NCBI GenBank assembly: GCA_017515205.1
Contig: JAFWHN010000001.1
Location: forward strand, 186,001 to 250,000
Source: Candidatus Saccharimonadota bacterium
GTDB taxonomy: Bacteria; Patescibacteriota; Saccharimonadia; Saccharimonadales; Saccharimonadaceae
Direction: 5' to 3'
DNA length: 64,000 bases
The position numbers and the translations under genes were made by a program. The notes below the pieces were generated by a model. That model was not told the DNA's origin. It saw only the letters and a list, made by a program, of their open reading frames with translations, and searched no databases. Positions 61,008 through 64,000 of the stretch are shown here, piece after piece (position 1 is the first letter of the stretch; each line of letters opens with the position of its first letter).

Positions 61008-61768
61008 TATTTCTTCTCCTTCTTAGCGGCTGGTTTTTTTGCTTTGGTAGCAGTCGGTTTTTTCGTTTCGGCAGCTGGCTTTTTTGCCTTCGCAGGAGTA
61101 GCCTTCGCAGGAGCCTCTTTAGCTACCTTTACTTCTGACTTAATAGCCTTTGATGACTCACGTGCGCCGGTCCAATCTTTTCTCGCCACTTGTTGACGTA
61201 AACCTTCTAGTACCGCATAAGCAATATTTACCTTATTGGTAGAACCTAGCGATTTAGAAATCAAATTCTTCACACCAGTGAGACCCATGATAGCTCTTAC
61301 AGTACCACCAGCGATAATACCAGTACCAGGTGCAGCTGGTTTCATCAAAACATCAGCGCCAGTTACCTTGGTCCGAGTCTCATGGCAAATCGTCTCGCCG
61401 TCCATCTTGAAGGTAATCATGGCTTTTTTAGCCTTCGTACCAGCCTTGGCTACTGCAGTAGTCACATCATTACCTTTTGCAACACCGATGCCAATTCGAT
61501 TTTTATGATCTCCCATTGCTACTAAAGCCTTGAAACGCATTCTACGTCCACCGGCTACAGTACGCGAAACTCTGTCTACCGCAATTGTAATCTCATCAAA
61601 TTCCTTCGGACCCGCATTCGCACCTCGCGCCCGATCGCGACGATTCTTTCTCTCTAGTTTATGCCCAGAAATATCTCGAGCCTGCCGAGTAGCGGCAGTT
61701 TTGTCGTCCATCTTGAGCGTACCAGATTTGTTGATTACCCTTGGGGCTTTTTTCTCTACTTCTGGCAT
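61007..61768 (-). CDS. rpsE: 30S ribosomal protein S5
   Basis: 253 residues. FDEITIAVDRVSRTVAGGRRMRFKALVAMGD, GRNRIGIGVAKG-like segment and GTGIIAGGTVRAIMGLTGV are diagnostic. An N-terminal basic extension and a 55-residue Lys/Ala C-terminal tail make it much longer than the usual 165. Starts 2 bases after rplR. Confidence 0.96.
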   Translation of the reverse strand: MPEVEKKAPRVINKSGTLKMDDKTAATRQARDISGHKLERKNRRDRARGANAGPKEFDEITIAVDRVSRTVAGGRRMRFKALVAMGDHKNRIGIGVAKGNDVTTAVAKAGTKAKKAMITFKMDGETICHETRTKVTGADVLMKPAAPGTGIIAGGTVRAIMGLTGVKNLISKSLGSTNKVNIAYAVLEGLRQQVARKDWTGARESSKAIKSEVKVAKEAPAKATPAKAKKPAAETKKPTATKAKKPAAKKEKK

Positions 61769-61770
61769 AA

Positions 61771-62100
61771 TTAAAACTCCAATCCTTCCTTGCGAGCCGC
61801 ATCAGCCAGTGCTGACATTCGTCCCGCATATAATTTAGCACCACGGTCAAACACTACTTGTTTAACCTTAGCGACCTTCGCCTTTTTCGCAATTTCTGCC
61901 CCAATTTGGGCGGCTTTTTCAGTCTTTGTACCAGTCATCTTTGCACCGACTGTCGTCACATAACAAAGCGTCTTGCCCTTGTCATCATCGATAATCTGCG
62001 CCGTGATATGTTGGTTCGAAAAATGAACTGAAAGACGTGGCCTTTCACTCGTGCCATGAATCTTAGCACGTGTTCTTTTTGCTCTAAATTTCGCTAACAT
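61771..62100 (-). CDS. rplR: 50S ribosomal protein L18
   Basis: 109 residues. RTRAKIHGTSERPRLSVHFSNQHITAQIIDD and VVFDRGAKLYAGRMSALADAARKEGLEF are diagnostic; binds 5S rRNA. Starts on the last base of rplF. Confidence 0.96.
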   Translation of the reverse strand: MLAKFRAKRTRAKIHGTSERPRLSVHFSNQHITAQIIDDDKGKTLCYVTTVGAKMTGTKTEKAAQIGAEIAKKAKVAKVKQVVFDRGAKLYAGRMSALADAARKEGLEF

Positions 62101-62636
62101 TATTTCTTACCCGCCTTTCCTGCCTTACGAAGAATTACTTCATCGACATACTTAATACCTTTACCCTTGTAAGGTTCTGGCTTCTTCAGCGCACGAATTT
62201 CTGCCGCTACCTGGCCAACTTTTTGCTTATCAATGCCAGAAACGGTAATTTCCATCTTGTTAGTAGCAAGTTGGACACCTTCTGGAGCATGATATTTCAC
62301 TGGATGTGAAAAACCAAGCGCCATTTCGATATCCTGACCACCACCAGAAAGACGAAAACCTACGCCATTTACTTCTAGTTTCTTTTCGTAGCCTTTGGTT
62401 ACTCCGATAACGGCGTTATTTAAAAGCGCCCTCTGTAACCCATGCCAAGCACGGGATTTTGGCTCGTCATCCGCACGGGTGACTGTCGCCACGTTACCAT
62501 CAACCTTGACTGTAGTCTTAGGCTGCACCGGCACGATGAGCTGACCTTTCGGGCCAACGACAGTAATCTCTTTGTCGCCGACCGTGATTGTCACTCCCGC
62601 CGGAATTTCGATGGGTTGTTTTCCGATTCGACTCAT
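62100..62636 (-). CDS. rplF: 50S ribosomal protein L6
   Basis: 178 residues. MSRIGKQPIEIPAGV, GPKGQL and the C-terminal EPYKGKGIKYVDEVILRKAGK are diagnostic. AAGGGA lies 9 bases before the ATG and TGGTATAAT (62666-62674) about 30 bases upstream, so the operon begins here; rpsH and earlier spc genes are not adjacent. Confidence 0.97.
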   Translation of the reverse strand: MSRIGKQPIEIPAGVTITVGDKEITVVGPKGQLIVPVQPKTTVKVDGNVATVTRADDEPKSRAWHGLQRALLNNAVIGVTKGYEKKLEVNGVGFRLSGGGQDIEMALGFSHPVKYHAPEGVQLATNKMEITVSGIDKQKVGQVAAEIRALKKPEPYKGKGIKYVDEVILRKAGKAGKK

Positions 62637-62665
62637 ATTTTATCCCTTTTGTTAATATCTTTACC

Positions 62666-62703
62666 ATTATACCACAAAAAAGAGGTCCCCGCAACCTCTT
62701 TTT
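62666..62703 (-). terminator. adhesin terminator overlapping the rplF promoter
   Basis: AGAGGT CCCCGCA ACCTCT hairpin (62681-62699) followed on the minus strand by TTTTT and then directly GTGGTATAAT, the -10 box (62666-62671) of the rplF operon. Confidence 0.75.
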
Positions 62704-62713
62704 CACCTATTTT

Positions 62714-64000
62714 TTACCGTTTTCGAATTAAGAAAACAAAACTCACCACCGATGTCATCAGCCCAATAATCACCGCTGTCACTAAGGCTGCAGCACTAGC
62801 CGAAGCTCCCGCAGCAGTCATCGTACCACTCTCTGGTGAAACTATTTCTATGGTTTCCTCCGACTTCCCAGTTTCCCCAGATTCGCCTTCTGATTCTTCC
62901 TCCGGTTCTTCTTGTACTGAATTTACACCAGCTATTCCATAAGTCGATAAATGGTTAGTCACAAATACCAAGTACCACGAACCATTGTCCAATTGACGTA
63001 GCTCTGCTTCGATTCTTTCTTTTTCTGCACCATCTTCATCAAAGTAAACCACTACTTTCTTTTCATAATCCTTCAAAGCCTTATATTGCTCATCCGTAAG
63101 CTTCACAAAAACAGTTAATTCTACGCCATCATCTTCTGACACGCTAACAACACCGTCGTCATCCTCGAAGCCTAAATCATAAGCAGAAATCAAAACAGCT
63201 TCATCATCACTTTCCGCTAGTACTAAATCAGAAGAATCTTCAAGTTCTTCAGCCGTAAACCTCAACTCAGACTTTGCGACAATAGAGCCGCTAATATCCA
63301 CCATAGCCTTACCATCTTCAGCTTCAAGATGATTAACAAAATCGCCACCAGTCACAAAATCATCTTTATTCTTGTCCTCCGACACAATATCCCCGACAAA
63401 TGCACCACCAGTGATAGCAAATTTTACATCAATCGGATCACCATCTTGTGGATCAGCTTCCGAAAACGCCACCGGTCCTATAAACGACCCACTAATAATA
63501 CTTAAATCTATCTTCTTTCTAGTAGTATGCTGCGCCACCGCCACAGCAGCACCAGTCGTAGTAGCACCATTACCATTTGGAACCACCGTATACGCATTTT
63601 CTCCAGTCACTATAACTTCTGCGCCATCAATTGTCAAACTACCTGCCCTAATCTCAATACCTGCCCTCTCACCCTTTACCTTCAAATTTTTACCAAGATA
63701 AGTGGTGCCAACCTGAGACTGATAAAGTGCAGTTTGCTTCTCAGAGACTATAGTGCCACCATTTAAAGTCCACTCTGTATTCCCGTAAAGTGGTTCACCA
63801 GACGCATCAACCGAACCATTTCCAGCCAACGCATAGCCAGACGCAACAACCGTCCCATTATTCATAATAAACTTACTATCCTTGCCTGTGTACACAGCTA
63901 CACCACTCGTAGCATCTACCTCTCCATCATTCATTGTAAAGCTAGAGCCAGTCAACGAAATAGTCTCATCTGTGCCAGATATTTCTCCATTTTTAAAAAT
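62714..64000 (-). CDS. cell-wall-sorted surface protein (N-terminus beyond right edge)
   Basis: At least 428 residues; the frame is open to base 64000, so the start is outside the window. The visible N-terminal part repeats short beta-strand units with MNDGEV, MNNGTV, LNGGTI, typical of a beta-helix or adhesin passenger. A linker follows (about 220-345), then a Glu/Ser-rich region and a C-terminal sorting signal: SPESGTM, a hydrophobic span (ALVTAVIIGLMTSVVSFVFL) and RKR. It is a candidate substrate for the two sortases in the window. Confidence 0.85.
   Translation of the reverse strand: MFKNGEISGTDETISLTGSSFTMNDGEVDATSGVAVYTGKDSKFIMNNGTVVASGYALAGNGSVDASGEPLYGNTEWTLNGGTIVSEKQTALYQSQVGTTYLGKNLKVKGERAGIEIRAGSLTIDGAEVIVTGENAYTVVPNGNGATTTGAAVAVAQHTTRKKIDLSIISGSFIGPVAFSEADPQDGDPIDVKFAITGGAFVGDIVSEDKNKDDFVTGGDFVNHLEAEDGKAMVDISGSIVAKSELRFTAEELEDSSDLVLAESDDEAVLISAYDLGFEDDDGVVSVSEDDGVELTVFVKLTDEQYKALKDYEKKVVVYFDEDGAEKERIEAELRQLDNGSWYLVFVTNHLSTYGIAGVNSVQEEPEEESEGESGETGKSEETIEIVSPESGTMTAAGASASAAALVTAVIIGLMTSVVSFVFLIRKR

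Overview
The window looks like chromosome from a member of the Patescibacteria (CPR), most likely Candidatus Saccharibacteria (TM7). Support seen here: the spc-type ribosomal operon runs rplF-rplR-rpsE-rplO with rpsE overlapping rplO and no rpmD (L30), which is typical of CPR; ribosomal proteins L36 and L32 are small and cysteine-free; genes are tightly packed; and the genes are informational or cell-surface, with no amino-acid or lipid biosynthesis genes visible. UGA is used as an ordinary stop (for example at the ends of pheS and trmH), which argues against Gracilibacteria or Absconditabacteria. The assignment to Saccharibacteria is inference.

Layout. 1-2.7 kb: 5' part of a large secreted adhesin-like protein that runs off the left edge. 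2.8-9.3 kb: tRNA-Thr, a DUF5684 membrane protein, rubrerythrin, an SDR dehydrogenase, a cation efflux protein, tRNA-Thr/tRNA-Tyr, and a trpS-rluD-holB-TPR series. 9.3-12.3 kb: a visibly AT-richer accessory patch with a gene remnant, a membrane-tethered DUF1524 HNH nuclease, a small membrane protein and short repeats. 12.3-16.6 kb: a sortase, the thyA-folA-glyA folate cluster and a structured RNA (possible RNase P RNA). 16.7-30.8 kb: rpsI/rplM/rplQ/rpoA/rpsD/rpsK/rpsM/rpmJ/infA/sortase/secY and rpoC/rpoB, all on the minus strand. 30.8-35.1 kb: KH protein, rpsP, rpmF-nusB-Nudix-rnc and small hypotheticals. 35.2-39 kb: leuS and, divergently, a SpoU-type methyltransferase, a glutaredoxin and a CHAP-like protein without its catalytic residues. 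39-44.5 kb: an envelope cluster ftsE-ftsX-PcsB-like CHAP hydrolase-CtpA-like protease-glycosyltransferase. 44.5-60.5 kb: pheST, an 865-residue unknown membrane protein, an aquaporin-like channel, metG, DUF2207, lactate dehydrogenase, exonuclease I, a small secreted protein and a membrane FKBP. 60.5-62.7 kb: rplO-rpsE-rplR-rplF. 62.7 kb to the right edge: C-terminal part of a cell-wall-sorted surface protein.

How it fits together. The informational core (RNAP, ribosomal proteins, three aminoacyl-tRNA synthetases) is interleaved with a surface module: two sortases, at least one protein with a sorting signal, adhesin repeats, a secreted nuclease, and FtsEX with its probable hydrolase partner. 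That suits a small epibiont that attaches to a host cell and salvages from it. The most unusual signals are: (1) about fifteen genes whose start codon lies only 6-7 bases after a TGnTATAAT-type -10 box, indicating leaderless mRNAs, including a 28-bp bidirectional promoter between leuS and trmH; (2) an RNA polymerase beta-prime subunit in which every zinc-ligand cysteine of both zinc sites is replaced, alongside cysteine-free L36 and L32; (3) two related long-stem elements at the ends of the rpsI and rpoC operons; (4) a CHAP-fold protein lacking its Cys and His.
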